Assembly: GCA_039707465.1 (NCBI GenBank)
Contig: CM077645.1
Coordinates: 63,082,850-63,146,849, forward strand
Origin: Rhabdophis nuchalis
Lineage: Eukaryota > Chordata > Lepidosauria > Squamata > Natricidae
Direction: 5' to 3'
Length of the DNA stretch: 64,000 nt
The position numbers and the translations under genes are program-made. Shown one piece after another: positions 36,463 through 49,000 of the stretch. Each line of letters begins with the position of its first letter. The stretch's first letter is position 1. The notes below the pieces were generated by a model. That model did not search any database and had not been told where the DNA came from. It saw only the letters and a program-made list of their open reading frames with translations.

Positions 36463-37029
36463 GAATGCAGCCGCGCGAGCAATAATGGGTACCACAAGGT
36501 ACACCCATGTAACACCGCTCTTGCGCGAGCTGCACTGGCTACCTGTAGTCTTTCGGGTGCGCTTCAAGGTGCTAGTCATCATCCTTAAAGCGCTCCATGG
36601 CTCGGGACCTAGCTATCTGCGGGATCGGATTCTGCCTCATACTTCCTCACGGCCGATTCGCTCCCACAGAGAGGGACTTCTCCGGGTGCCGTCCACCAGA
36701 CTTTGTCAGCGGGCGACGCCCAGGGGAAGGGCTCTCTCTGTGGCGGGCCCTGCCCTCTGGAACGACCTCCCCCCCGATATTAGAACTACCACGGACCTCC
36801 GTTCCTTCCGTCTGAAATTGAAAACGCACTTTTTCTGCCTGGCCGGCCTAGGGTAGCCTCTTATCACAGTATTATAGGGTTTAGGGTTTTAGTGATTGGT
36901 TTTGGGGAATTTTAGCGCAGGGTCTTATTGTTTAATGTGTTTTTTAACTGTTTTGTATATTTATTGTTTTAATTTTCCCTGTGCATCGCTCCGAGTCCCC
37001 TTGGGGAGAGGGAGCGGTCTAGAAATTAA
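36463..37029 (+). mobile_element. L2-clade LINE fragment, 3' end
   Basis: Frame 36485-36856 reads THVTPLLRELHWLPVVFRVR, LHGSGPSYLRDRILPHTSSR and ALWNDLPPDIRTTTDLRSFR. The 3' UTR carries CGAGTCCCCTTGGGGAGAGG and runs straight into an ATT tract. It begins near NAAARAIMG, so it is strongly 5'-truncated. Same subfamily as 41284-41884. Confidence 0.92.
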
Positions 37030-37030
37030 A

Positions 37031-37115
<85 letters not shown>
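37030..37115. repeat. (ATT)n microsatellite at an L2 3' end
   Basis: About 28 uninterrupted ATT units begin directly after the L2 3' UTR. The open frame across it encodes polytyrosine only. Confidence 0.97.
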
Positions 37116-37118
<3 letters not shown>

Positions 37119-37578
37119 CTTTGTCAATCAGTAATTTGAATTACTATTTTTTTTAAGTAAACACATTTCTTTCCCCTCAATTCCTCAATGAAATTCAATA
37201 GCTATAATTTCTATGTGAGAAGAATATGCCTAGCATTAGTTATTAAAGATAAGCAGTTTGACAGAAAAAAACATGGTAATTCTAAGCCAAAATTACAATC
37301 ATGAATGAATATGAAGATATTAAAATCAACAGTGTTAATTGCAAGGTCTTAAGCTTCCATGTTTGATTTAAAATATAGATTATTTTCATCATATATAAGA
37401 AATTTGCAAGTTTGGGTAAATCCTTATAAAAATGAACAACAAAATTCTTATTCATAAGTTAATATCTACATAGTAATAGGAGAAGATAAATTAGGTCAAA
37501 AAGGAACTTTATCAGGAACTAATCTATTTTGTTTACAGCTTAAAGAATTATAATGTGTGAAGTCTATAAAATGTAGAT

Positions 37579-37863
37579 CTGGGGTCCCCAACCCCTGGGC
37601 TGCAGCCCACTACCAGGCTGCAGCCTGTTTGGAACCAAGCCGTGCAAGGGGCGGAGGAGAGCATGCACATGAAGCTTCTGTCATGCAAGTGGCAGCCGTT
37701 TTGCATTTGCACTTGGAGCTCACCTTGCATGTGGCTGGTATACATGTCTGGTGCTCTCACAAATGGAGCTGCGTGCGCTTATGCTGCGTCCCTGACACTA
37801 ACAGGAAACTATCTCCTCACCTTCCCCACCAGGCCACCAAGCCAGAAAGGTAGGGGACCATTG
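37579..37863. mobile_element. hAT-type MITE (GGGGTCCCCAACC family)
   Basis: A 285-bp element beginning CTGGGGTCCCCAACCCCTGG and ending AAAGGTAGGGGACCATTG, inverted ends. Flanks ATGTAGAT and ATATAGAT match at 7 of 8. GC-rich interior without coding content. Confidence 0.85.
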
Positions 37864-38349
37864 ATATAGATGGTCCACATACCCTTTATCTATCAATATT
37901 GTTGTACTAAAGATCAACTATATGCATGCTACAATATATTTAAAAAGTTAAACGTTCAGTGGGGTGTATTTAACTTTTTCACATGACTATACCAGGGTAC
38001 ACTCCAGCCATTCTGAGGATGCTGTCAAAATTCAGTCCTGATAATAGAAACAATAACACAGCAACAACAAAAGACTGGGGCTTCTTTGGTCTCTTACAAT
38101 CAGATGAAGCGGTCTATGTCACTTCTACATATTGGCTTATCTGCATTCATATCACAAATCAGTCTGAAGCAGCAAGCCTGCTTTATGTATTTAGGCCTCC
38201 ATTCTTATGAAGTTCCGTGTGTAGTATCTGTGTCTTAATGTGAATTAAACAAGCACAGGCCATGACCTCCTGGAGGCCAGGGTGGGGAAGAACAATGCTC
38301 AATGTTGCCAAGACTATATGGCTGTGAATTTCGTGCCTCTTGGATCCCA

Positions 38350-38990
38350 GAATCAGAGTATTCCCATACTTGACTCTGAGCATTGCCCACTCAGATTCAA
38401 TGAGCAATTTGGTAGCCTTCTGTGTGAACAGGTCCTACTTGAGAATCAGGTAGCAATTGTGGTTGACATTGCGGGGAGATGGAGCTTTGCACCATTTCAT
38501 CTTATGTGCCACTTGACCTGTTTGTGGATTGGGGGGAAACTGTTCCCAATCCCTCACTTCTCAGTCACATCTCAGGTGTAATACACTTTACAGGGAGTTG
38601 GCCTTAAGGAACATCTGGAAGCTAGAGCTGGTCCAGAAATAAACCCTGCAAGGAGTTATGGGCGTTTCTCCCAAGGGCCGTTTGACTACTTTGAAAGCCG
38701 CATTTACTCCCAATTGGTTTCTGGATGTAATTCAAAGTACTGATTATCACCTTTAAAACTTTAAAACCAATTTCATTGTAATTTTATTATTACAATGACA
38801 ATAAAGATTATTATTATTATTATTATATGGAATAGATCCGAGTCCTTGTAATGGCATTCTCCCTAAGGTGCCACACACTGTGAGGGGACACTCCTTCACT
38901 GAAAAGAGGCTGCCTTGTGAGACTCAGAAGACAATCCTTCTTGGTGATAACTGGGTCATATGAAATGACCTTCCTCCTTATCTATAAATC
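38350..38990 (+). mobile_element. very old LINE (L2-like) remnant
   Basis: Strongly decayed. GCTAGAGCTGGTCCAGAAAT near 38621 and GAGTTATGGGCGTTTCTCCC near 38652 align with the L2 block encoding KLQLVQNAAARVIMGAS, and later pieces fit the following coding region. Much older than the other L2 copies. It is interrupted by another LINE 3' end at 38756-38826. Confidence 0.5.
38756..38826 (+). mobile_element. LINE 3' end fragment with ATT tail
   Basis: AAAACCAATTTCATTGTAAT followed by ACAATGACAATAAAGATTATT is the same 3' end as the LINE at 29009-29437, here only about 70 bp, ending in an ATT run. Confidence 0.8.
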
Positions 38991-39200
38991 ACTCTGACTC
39001 TGACTTTAAACTTGGCTCTTCCTCCAGGCCTTTGGGCCCTGATATGTCAGAGCTCCAATTGGATGACAAGTGTTGCTGCTGTTTGAATCACCATTTTATT
39101 GTTTGTATTATTCCCTCTTGGTGTATGTAGTACACTTTTGTATACTTTTTGTTACATGTTGTTGCCATTCAGAATTACTTGGCATTAATTGGGCGCCCAC

Positions 39201-39377
39201 CAGTGGTGGGTTTCTGCAGGCTCGCACCTACTCGCGAGAGCCGGTTGGTGAAATTTAGAGAACCGGTGAGAGGGGGTTCCACCGGCGTACCTGGAAGTAA
39301 ATCTGGCCCACAGCTGCCAGTGACCCAAAGGGAAGGAAAGGAAAGGAAAGGAAGGAAGGAAGGAAGGAAGGAAGGAA

Positions 39378-39439
<62 letters not shown>

Positions 39440-39615
39440 ATTTATCATCACCATTGAGTCCAAAATTTTGGTTGCTAAGCAAGAGCGTTGTTAAATGAGT
39501 TTCACCACATTTTAAAAGGTGGCCACTCCCACCCTGTTACTGATTGCCAAGCCACGCCCACAAAATAGGCCACACCTACAGAGTAGGTTCTAAAAAAAAT
39601 TGAAACCCACCACTG
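39201..39615. mobile_element. hAT-type MITE with AAAG tract, perfect 8-bp TSD
   Basis: A 415-bp element from CAGTGGTGGGTTTC to GAAACCCACCACTG, with exact TSDs GCGCCCAC at 39193-39200 and 39616-39623. It has an AAAG/GGAA microsatellite at 39338-39440 and the subterminal module with GCCACGCCCACAAAATAGGC. It ends 365 bp before the CCDC172 start codon. Confidence 0.97.
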
Positions 39616-39980
39616 GCGCCCACATAAGTGAATTAAATAAATAAACCATCTTGTGAGAGACTGAGCAAGTGGGCAGTACCATTTTTAACTGAAGGTGAGA
39701 GAGAAAATTTAAAACCTCACCCATCATAAAAAGATACCAGTCCATAGCACATTATACATAACCACAGATAGTTACCCTTCTGTCCTATGCTAGTTTAATA
39801 GATGCCAGACTTTGTTTACTACTCAGAGCAAAATTAAAGTCAGACACCACACATCTGATATGGTTTTGTCCAGATTGCTCTGTATGACCTCTGTGGAAAA
39901 GGCTTCTACATTATAGCTCGGTAGCTAAAACACAGCAAATCAATTGCTCTTTTCCTCTCCTCATACTGAGAAATCTCAAA

Positions 39981-40059
39981 ATGAACCTAGACTCGTTGTT
40001 CCAGCAAATCTTCCTCGTAGAACAGAAAGCTGAAGAAAAGAGATGTCTGATGCATCAAG
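39981..40059 (+). CDS. CCDC172: CCDC172 exon 1 (coding part)
   Basis: Starts at ATG 39981 and encodes MNLDSLFQQIFLVEQKAEEK and six more residues plus one base. Donor GTCAGG at 40060. The ATG is chosen because the family protein begins at this LxSLFQ motif. Confidence 0.85.
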
Positions 40060-43000
40060 GTCAGGGCCTACCCTTATTTAATTAAGATTCAGACACAGAT
40101 ACTACCCAGGGATCTTTATAAGGCCTAAATATATAAAGCAGGCTTGCTGTTTCAGACTGACCTGTGATACGAATGCAGAGAAGCCAATGCGTAGAAGTGC
40201 CACTGATTGCTTCATCTGATTGTTAAGAAGCCTCCGTTTTTGTTGTTGCCCTGGTTGCTATTATTGTTGTTATTATTGGTACTCATTTTGTCCAAGTTTT
40301 CCTGATCAAACTTCCCCCGTTTCAAAACCATGGATGTGGTTTAAAAAAAAAAAAAATTGGCAAAACATGGTAGCTTTAAATGTCCCTTTGAGACTAAGTA
40401 ATTGAATAAAAGAACATTACAGCAATCATGAAGAATTACGATATCCTAACAATGCTTTGTATTGTTCAATTGCCAGATGGTAGAGTGCTTATTTGCTTTC
40501 TGCAGGGATTTGGAACTGATTTTGGAGAACTGGAAAAATGGTATGTGTGTGGTGGTGGGGGGGGGGGGGAGAGAGAGAATGAATGTATTGCCTTTGAAGA
40601 TTTCTGGCTCACCAGAATTATTGAAGGCTTTTATTCTCTGGATTGATCTTATTCAAATGTAGGACAGCCTACTGAGTAAAAAAAAAAAGGTTGTTATTTT
40701 TTCCTAAAACTGATCAACGCTGACTTATTCACAGTGGTACTCATAATAAATTTGCTACCATAAAATGTTTATTGATCAAATATCTTTGAGATTTTTAAAA
40801 ACTATTTCATGTTTATGGGAAAAAGAACGTTTGTTTCTGAATACATTCAATGTATAAGTGTATGTTTTGTACTGCAGTTAAACAGGAGATAAGCAAAAAT
40901 CATGAAAAAGCTAATGAAATTACACAGCAACTTGGTGAAGAAAAACAAAAATTGGAAATTGAAGTAAGAGCAATGGATTTTTTTAAACGAATGTTTTCAC
41001 TTTTGATTACTTTTACTATTTTCTTTTTGTTATATATCAACATTTATATTTAAAAAAATAGATGGAGTTTATCATGATCCATATGTGTTAGCATACAGAG
41101 CATCGTTTTTTATAGTATTAGCAGTGTTCAGCAGGATTATTGCAAAGGTATAGAAGATACAAATGGAAGGAAGGAAGGAGGGAGGGAAGGAAGGAAGGAA
41201 GGAAGGAAGGAAAGAAAGTGTGAGTTTGCACAGAAGTCAAAAACAAGATAATAATAATAATAATAAATAATAATAATAATTTAATTGATAGACCGCTCCC
41301 TCTCCCCGGGGGGATTCGGAGCGGTGCACAGGGAAGTTAAAAATACAATACAATAAATATACATAAATAACTAAAAGGCAAATTAAACAATTAACCCTGC
41401 GCTAAAATTCCCAATCTAAATTACTAAAATCCCTTAATAAAAGAGACTACCCTAGGCCGGCCAAGCAGAAAAGATGTGTTTTTAATTTTAGACGGAAGGA
41501 GCGGAGGTCCGTGGTTGTTCTAATGTCGGGGGGAAGGTCGTTCCAGAGGGCTGGGCCCGCCACAGAGAAAGCCCTTCCCCTGGGCGTCGCCCGCTGACAA
41601 AGTCTAGTGGACGGCACCCGGCGAAGTCCCTCTCTGTGGGAGCGAATCGGCCGTGAGGATGTATGGGGCAGGATCCGATCCCGCAGATAGCTAGGTCCCG
41701 AGCCATGGAGCGCTTTGAAGATGACAACTAGCACCTTGAAGCGCACCCGGAAGACGACAGGCAGCCAGTGCAGCTCGCGCAAGAGAGGTGTTACGTGGGT
41801 AAACCTTGCGGTTCCCATTATTGCTCGCGCGGCTGCATTCTGGACCAGCTGAAGCCTCTGGGTGCACCTCAAGGGGAGCCCCATGAGATGGCTGGTTTGG
41901 AGGAGTGGCCAGCCTGGGTTGCTGCTGGTTCCAGCAACTCAGGCTGCCAAACCACTACCAGTTCGGCTGAACTGGTAGGAACCCACTACTGAAGGAGAGA
42001 CGGAGGGAAGGAAGCAAGGAAGGAAGGAAAATTTTCTTACCTTTTGTATTTATTGGTATTAAAAAAAATTATGTTTCTTGATAGTGGTTAAATTTGGACA
42101 TGAAGTTCAATCATAATGTCTGATCACAAAAATGAAACCAGATAATGGAAAATATAATCTATTAATTATGCTTTGGTATGTGACTAAAACACATTTTTAA
42201 AAATCTAATCCTTACAACTATTCTAGAAGAGGATAGGATAAAACTATGATTTATTTCAGGTATCATTCAAGGAATCGTAAGTGCTCTCAAGCATGTTTCA
42301 GGAATTCTTAAGGTTTAGAGATTTGTTTTGCTTGCATTTGTTTTCATTGGAGAGTTTTCCATAAAATTAATCAAAACTTCATAAAAATGGGCAGACTATT
42401 TTTCCAGGTTCTTTCAGACCACCTTGGAAAAAATCAGGAGAGATTCCAATGCAGGAACTCTAGGGACTATTTTTTTTAGGTTAGTCTGAGGCAGAATTCA
42501 GAATTTTTCATCTCTGTAATTTCATTTCAACAGCATATTGTAAGCAGATCAAATAGATATAAAACCTATACCAACAACAATAGCACTTAGACTTATATAC
42601 CACTTCATAGTGCTGTTACAGTCCATTCTAAACAGTTTACAGAATCAGCATACTGCCCCCAACAATCTGGGTCCTCTATAACTGCCCATTCAGTTGCTAA
42701 GCTATTTAAAAGCAATCTAATGCTTTCAGTTAGAAGACTGTCCAGCTATATCACTTTTTTTTTAAAAAATGGAGTCTTTTTTGTTTAATGCTAAAGAGTA
42801 TAAATAAGTTAGGAAGCTATAATACGAATATACAGAAATCCACAGAGTTTATCAAAAGAATGTGTTTCAACGTTCTTGAACATTGTTGAATTTTTCATGA
42901 CCTCTCATTTAGTCATAAACCAAGGTCACAGAAGAGGAAACCCATTGTCCTTTCTGCAAAATGTGCCAGGCAATGGCATTCATTCGGTTGCTGCTTATAA

Positions 43001-46000
43001 AATAATTTATGACAATCATAATTCCATGTATACATCACTAATTTGCTATTGACTCATTCTGATTTACAGTTTTGGTTACTATGGCAGATATAGAAGGTTG
43101 GTGAAAGTAGGGAAACAATTTCTATGAATTACAAATGAGGAAAACTAGAAAAGCATTCCTAAACCAATTATAACTTTAAACTACCATTATTAATTACATA
43201 AAGGTCAATGAACATTAACTTATACATTTGGCTCAATTTATTTTTCAAAAGTCTGTTGCATGTATTCAATATCCTGGAAAAGCCAATATGCATTACTTCT
43301 GCTGGTTGAAATAAATTCAGTTCACCACTTATCAGTTTTGGGATAGTGAAAAAATTCAAAATATGCTCTTCTAATGCAGTGTGTATTAGGTTGACTGCAG
43401 TCCCATTCTAAATACTATTTCCTGATTGCACTACAAATTTTATTTCTAATTTTCATGCATTCAAGATATTATAAATATATAGAGAAATATAGAGGGGAAA
43501 AAGCTCATGTGGCCGAACTGCTTTTGATCAAGGAAGTATACATTTTTGGTATGCTCTTGTGAAAAACTAGGTAGCATGTAATTAGAACTTTGAATTATAG
43601 CATTTCACCTTTCAAGGTTCAGTACTTTCTTTTCAAAAATGCTGCTCTCAAGAATATATTGTGTAAGTAGTTTAGGACACAGCTGATCTCACCAGTATAA
43701 TCCAATATAAATGTAGTCATTCCTTGGCCAGCATGTCCCAGTTCTATAATGACGAAAGAGACAAAATCCTTCACTAATGGTGAGTCCTGATGGAATGCTC
43801 TGTTTCTCCATGACAGTGAGCTATTTCCAAGGCATTTGCAATCAAGCGGTCTCAAATGTAAAGAAAACTGAAGCAGAGAGAAAGTTTGGCAGCTAGAGTT
43901 TTGAAAGACAAAACTTGGATCTGCATCTCCACATTCTTCTGAAATAGAAAGGTTGTCTAAATACAGGACATCTACCTATTGTAAAATACTTGATTTATTT
44001 TGGCTAGTTGGAATTAAGAGATAATACCATTTTTAAAAATGTGTTTATATTGGTTTTTAAAATCTTACAAAGATTGCCATACCTGCAACATCTGTCTAAC
44101 AACAAACCATAACAAAAAATACCACTTGTTTTTAATTTCACAACTTGTATGTTTTTCTTTTTATAGGCTCAGTTGCTATCTGAAAAGCTCTTTAACTTGG
44201 AACTTTTCAAGAAACGGAAAGAGAGTTTAGAAAAACAGAAAGCTGATGTTCTAAATCAGAAGAATACTAATCTTGAAGCATATGTATGTTTCCAATGGTA
44301 GCATTTTAAATATGTAGTATCCAATCTTTTTAGAATTACACCAAGCCTAAAAGTTTGGGGTTCTAATGAGGAAACAATTAATGGGTTCTAAGCCCATAAG
44401 TTAATTGATTTTTATAGCTAATTATGATAATTTATTTCCACAAATAAAAAATTTAAAAAATTGTATTATTTAACACAATCATATTATTAGTAACTAATAC
44501 ATTGCTAGTATTGCTTACCTAAGTTAAGCAGGTAGACAGATAAGTAGTATCTGTGTGTCTGTGAGGAAACTCAAGGCAAAATAACTTTATGTCATTCTTA
44601 AAGTTCTTGGTTCAAATGATATGGACTTAAAAGGATGTATTGTTTTAAGAGAAAGGTAGTTAATTCTGTATTCAATTAAGGATATAATGCTACTTATTTT
44701 TTTACCATTTCCATGCTGGCATTTTTCAGTGAATGTGGTTGCTATTATTCTTGTAATATTAACAAACATAAAATATATTCCTCATAAGGATATGCACTTT
44801 GAAATAAATTATACTGAAATCAGCTGAGATTATTTATGAGAAAATGCAGCTTAGGCCATGCATCAAAAATAAGTGATTTTTTCCATATCCATAGCCAAAT
44901 GGTAAATTTCCATAGTGTACAAATGTAAGATGAATATTTTATTATGCTCTTATAATGCATACTCTTATATTTGTATTCTATTTCTAAGATCAGTATAGTG
45001 GGGATTATAGTGTTTTGACATCTCCCAATATTTTCTATATATTAAGAAAATAATATTATTAAGATTATTTTTTTCATTCACACTTTTTACATTTTATAAC
45101 ATAATAAGAAAAATCTAAAGACAAAAATTACTGAAGAAGATGAAACATTTTTGAAGGAAATTAAAAATTTCAACAATGAATATGAGTTAATATTAAATCG
45201 GGAACTTGTAATTAAAAAAAGAGCTCAGACTGAAATACGTGAACTAGATGAGAAGGAAAGTCTTCTGAGAAAAGGTAGGTCTTCAGTTTAAACATGTTAG
45301 ATTACTGCAGAATATAAATGTTTGTACTAAAACTCTCTGGAAAATTAAATTCATATTTTTCAAGACTTTAATTTTTTTATTTAATATAACCATTTGACTA
45401 AAGTAAAAAACAGTATATTATAGTGAAGCTTCCTGACTGCTGCAGATAACTTTAACTGTGGATTTCAACACTCTATTATGTTTATGTAGGATATACATGT
45501 TATTGTTATTTATTTCGCAACCTTCCATTTGCTGAGGTACTAGTAACTACCTTTAAAGCGCTCCATGGCAAGGGACCTGGTTACCTGCAAGACCGCCTCC
45601 TGCTACCAAATACCTCCCACCGATCAGTTCGCTCCCACAGAGAGGGCCTCCTCAGGGTGCCATCGGCCAGGCAATGTCGGCTGGAGACCCCTAGGGGGAG
45701 AGCCTTCTCTGTGGCGGCTCCTGCCCTCTGGAATGACCTACCCACCGACCTACGCATGACCACGGACCTGTGCCTCTTCCGTTGGGCCTTGAAGACCCAT
45801 TTATTTCGTGCGTAGTTTTTAAATGGTTTTTAGTAGGGTTTTATTAAGGTTTTAGAATCAGGCCAACCATTTAATATATTTTTAAATGTATTTTATGTAT
45901 TTTATATTTTATATCACTGATTTTTATTGTCACCTGTACACCGCCCTGAGTCCCGGAAGGGAGAAGGGCGGTATAAAAATTTAATAAATAAATAAATAAA

Positions 46001-49000
46001 TGAAATATTGTATCCTACTGCATCCTTAGTAAATATTAGAATATGAAAATAATAATAGTTGTACATAACAAGTATTTTTTAAATATTTGTAAACCTCAAA
46101 GTGTAGAGCAGGGTTTTGAAACTCATGGCATCATGTGACATATGGGGCTTTTCCCTCCCAACTTTGCTAAACCAGACGTGGGTGTGGTCAGCTTGTGATT
46201 CCTCCAGCTCACAGGCCTGGAGTTTGACAGTCCTGGTCTAGAGCTAGAGTCATCATGAACTGTAATTAGCACAGGTAGCAGTTAAGTTGACCATTTTTCA
46301 TGTCAAGTTGATCATTTTTTAGGATAGCATCACAGACATTCTTTCATGGCCTTCTCTATGAGCACCGAATATTAATCATGACAAGGATGGTAGCTGCATC
46401 ACACAATATTGGTCACAGGATAACTGCAGCAGTGGCAGACAAGAAAGCTTCATGACATCAGCAGATCTAGCAGCAGAATGCTCTACCAGTTCATTGAAGA
46501 TATGTGGCTTCTAAGAACTGCTACATTGGGAAAAATTTTCTCTTGTGGCATTTGTAGTGTTTCAGACTGACAGTTTGATAAAGACTTTAGATTGTAGAGT
46601 TATTCCAATATAAAATCAAAAGCACAAAAACATTTCTGCACCCCAAAGAAAAGAAATATCAGTTACCTGCTCTGAAAAGTAACAATCAAATAATAAATAT
46701 GGAAAAATGCAACACTGAACATGCATTTTTTTTAAAAGTAGAAATAGGAGAAAGGATTACAGATTTTGGCATGAAACCATTCCTGCTGCTACTGGAAGTG
46801 TACTGAAAATGCTTTCTTCAATAATATCATGAAATGCAGGAAATTTAGGAATCTGCTAATATTGCTTTGATCAACAAGTAGTAATAGAATAGAACATCAT
46901 ACTACGCCCTTTGGGATAAGAAACATTATTGTGCTTAGAAACACATACAGCAAAAATACAAAAGAAAACCACACTAAACTCACACAATTACTAAAATAAG
47001 TATAAAATTTGTATTAAAAATAATACTTTGTGAAAGCAAAGTGAATAGAGGCAACTATTGAGGCAATAGTTAGCAACTTTAATTTCAGAGATAAGTTCAA
47101 CAGTATGGTACAACCTAATGTATCCATCAAATGACTAATTTAAGCAGACACTAATTTTCATATAATTTTTAATATGAAGTCAAATAAATTGGTATAATTG
47201 CAAGCTCTAGTATGAGGAAAATATGAATTTTAAAATGAACCAGTGAGAAGCAGCAGTAAGTTAAACTAGTATTTCACAGGATTCAAACTGTGCTGTGAGT
47301 TCTCAAACACACTTAACTAAAACAGCATCTGTGGTGCATCATTGCTACTAAGCAAATTGTATACAGTGTTTTTCTTCTATTACTTTTCTCTTATTTGGGA
47401 GAACAACTTTTGAACACTTACTGTTTTGTTATTGATCATAAATATTTTATTTTTTGTTCACATTTAGGTTCAAATTATTCACTCATTTTTCAAATTAATA
47501 TACTTTCTCATATAAATGGACAACATAACTATAAATAAAAATACACATAGAATAAGATATAATTCTATGTGCAATAGTTAAAACATGCATATATCTGCTA
47601 ACAGAAAATCTATATGTCATTATTAAATGCAGAAGTATAACATACATAATTTCTTGCAGAATTGGATTTTATTAGTTTCTTTATATAGTTCTATTTCAAA
47701 ATATTTAGAAAGGGCATGCCACAGAGTTTTGTAATAAAAAATACATTGTTAATAGATTTCTAACTTGAAAATTATTACTTTCTTAGAAATAGAATCAATG
47801 GAGCATGAAACAATTCAATTAAAAATATTTCATCTACAGAAGAATGAATTAAAGCAGGATTTATCTACTCTCCAGAGAAAACTCAGAGGTATATTGCTTA
47901 CCTGATGTTCAGCTGATTTAATGTTGAAGCATGATTTCAGAAATATTGTTTGAAATTAATCCTCACCGGAAGACATTTTATGAGAAAGCAGAAAATATCA
48001 TATATTCAATTACTTTAAAATGACTACATAGTAAAATATAAATAAACAAATAAAAGAACAAACTTATCCTGTACTTTTTGTTAGTTTTAGCAAATTTTAT
48101 TGCTAAAAAGAGGATTCTTTTTTTAAATGAAGCATAGCTTCTCATTACTTCAGAAAGTTACTGTACCAAAATCCACAAATAAGCTCTACTCTCATATTGT
48201 TAAATGTATTTTATTCTTTATTATCAACATATTTGGCATTCGCCGCCCTGGGTCCTTCATGGAGAAGGGCGGGATATAAATGTGATTAAAATAAAAATAA
48301 AAAATATATTGTGTTGTATCAATTAGTTTTGTGAGATTAATCACATCCTGATTTAACTGTAACCTGATAAATTAAGTATATTGTATTGAAGCTCAACCTC
48401 CTGAGCTTCCTATCTTAAAGGTTATCTTCTATTTTTAGTTTTGATTCATGTTAGTCAATATTACAGTGCACAAGTAAAATCTACCAATGCCAGTTCAACT
48501 GGCTGAATCATAAATTCCAGAAAACCTTGGCTATGTTTTATATAAATACTAAGACTTTCTACTATTGGTATGTTGTGAATGGAAAAGATACAAGCAAATG
48601 GACTCACAAGTTCCATGAATTTCCTCCCACTGGGGTGTACTGCATACATCTCAGTCTCCCAGGAAATTCAACCTAGTTAACAATTGACAGCAAGAGCTCT
48701 ATCCCTAGACCTATTCTGTAATCACCTGCTAGCTATATTAAATTCAGCTAGAGTAGTTTTCCTAGAGAGGTCTCTTAGTAGTCGAGGTAGTCCTCCATGG
48801 TCCCCCATTGTCTACAGGGCCTTTTTGATGACCTTACCGACTGCATTTCTGAAGTTGCAGACCTCTTGCTAAGCCTCACCCAAAATACTTCTGGCCTCAC
48901 ATTACTAATCCATATAAAAGTCTTGACATCTTCAGAGTTGGCCGCTGTGGCTATTTTACTGGTGCTGGTTTGGGATCAATCTGGGCTTTTCTGGCTTTGA

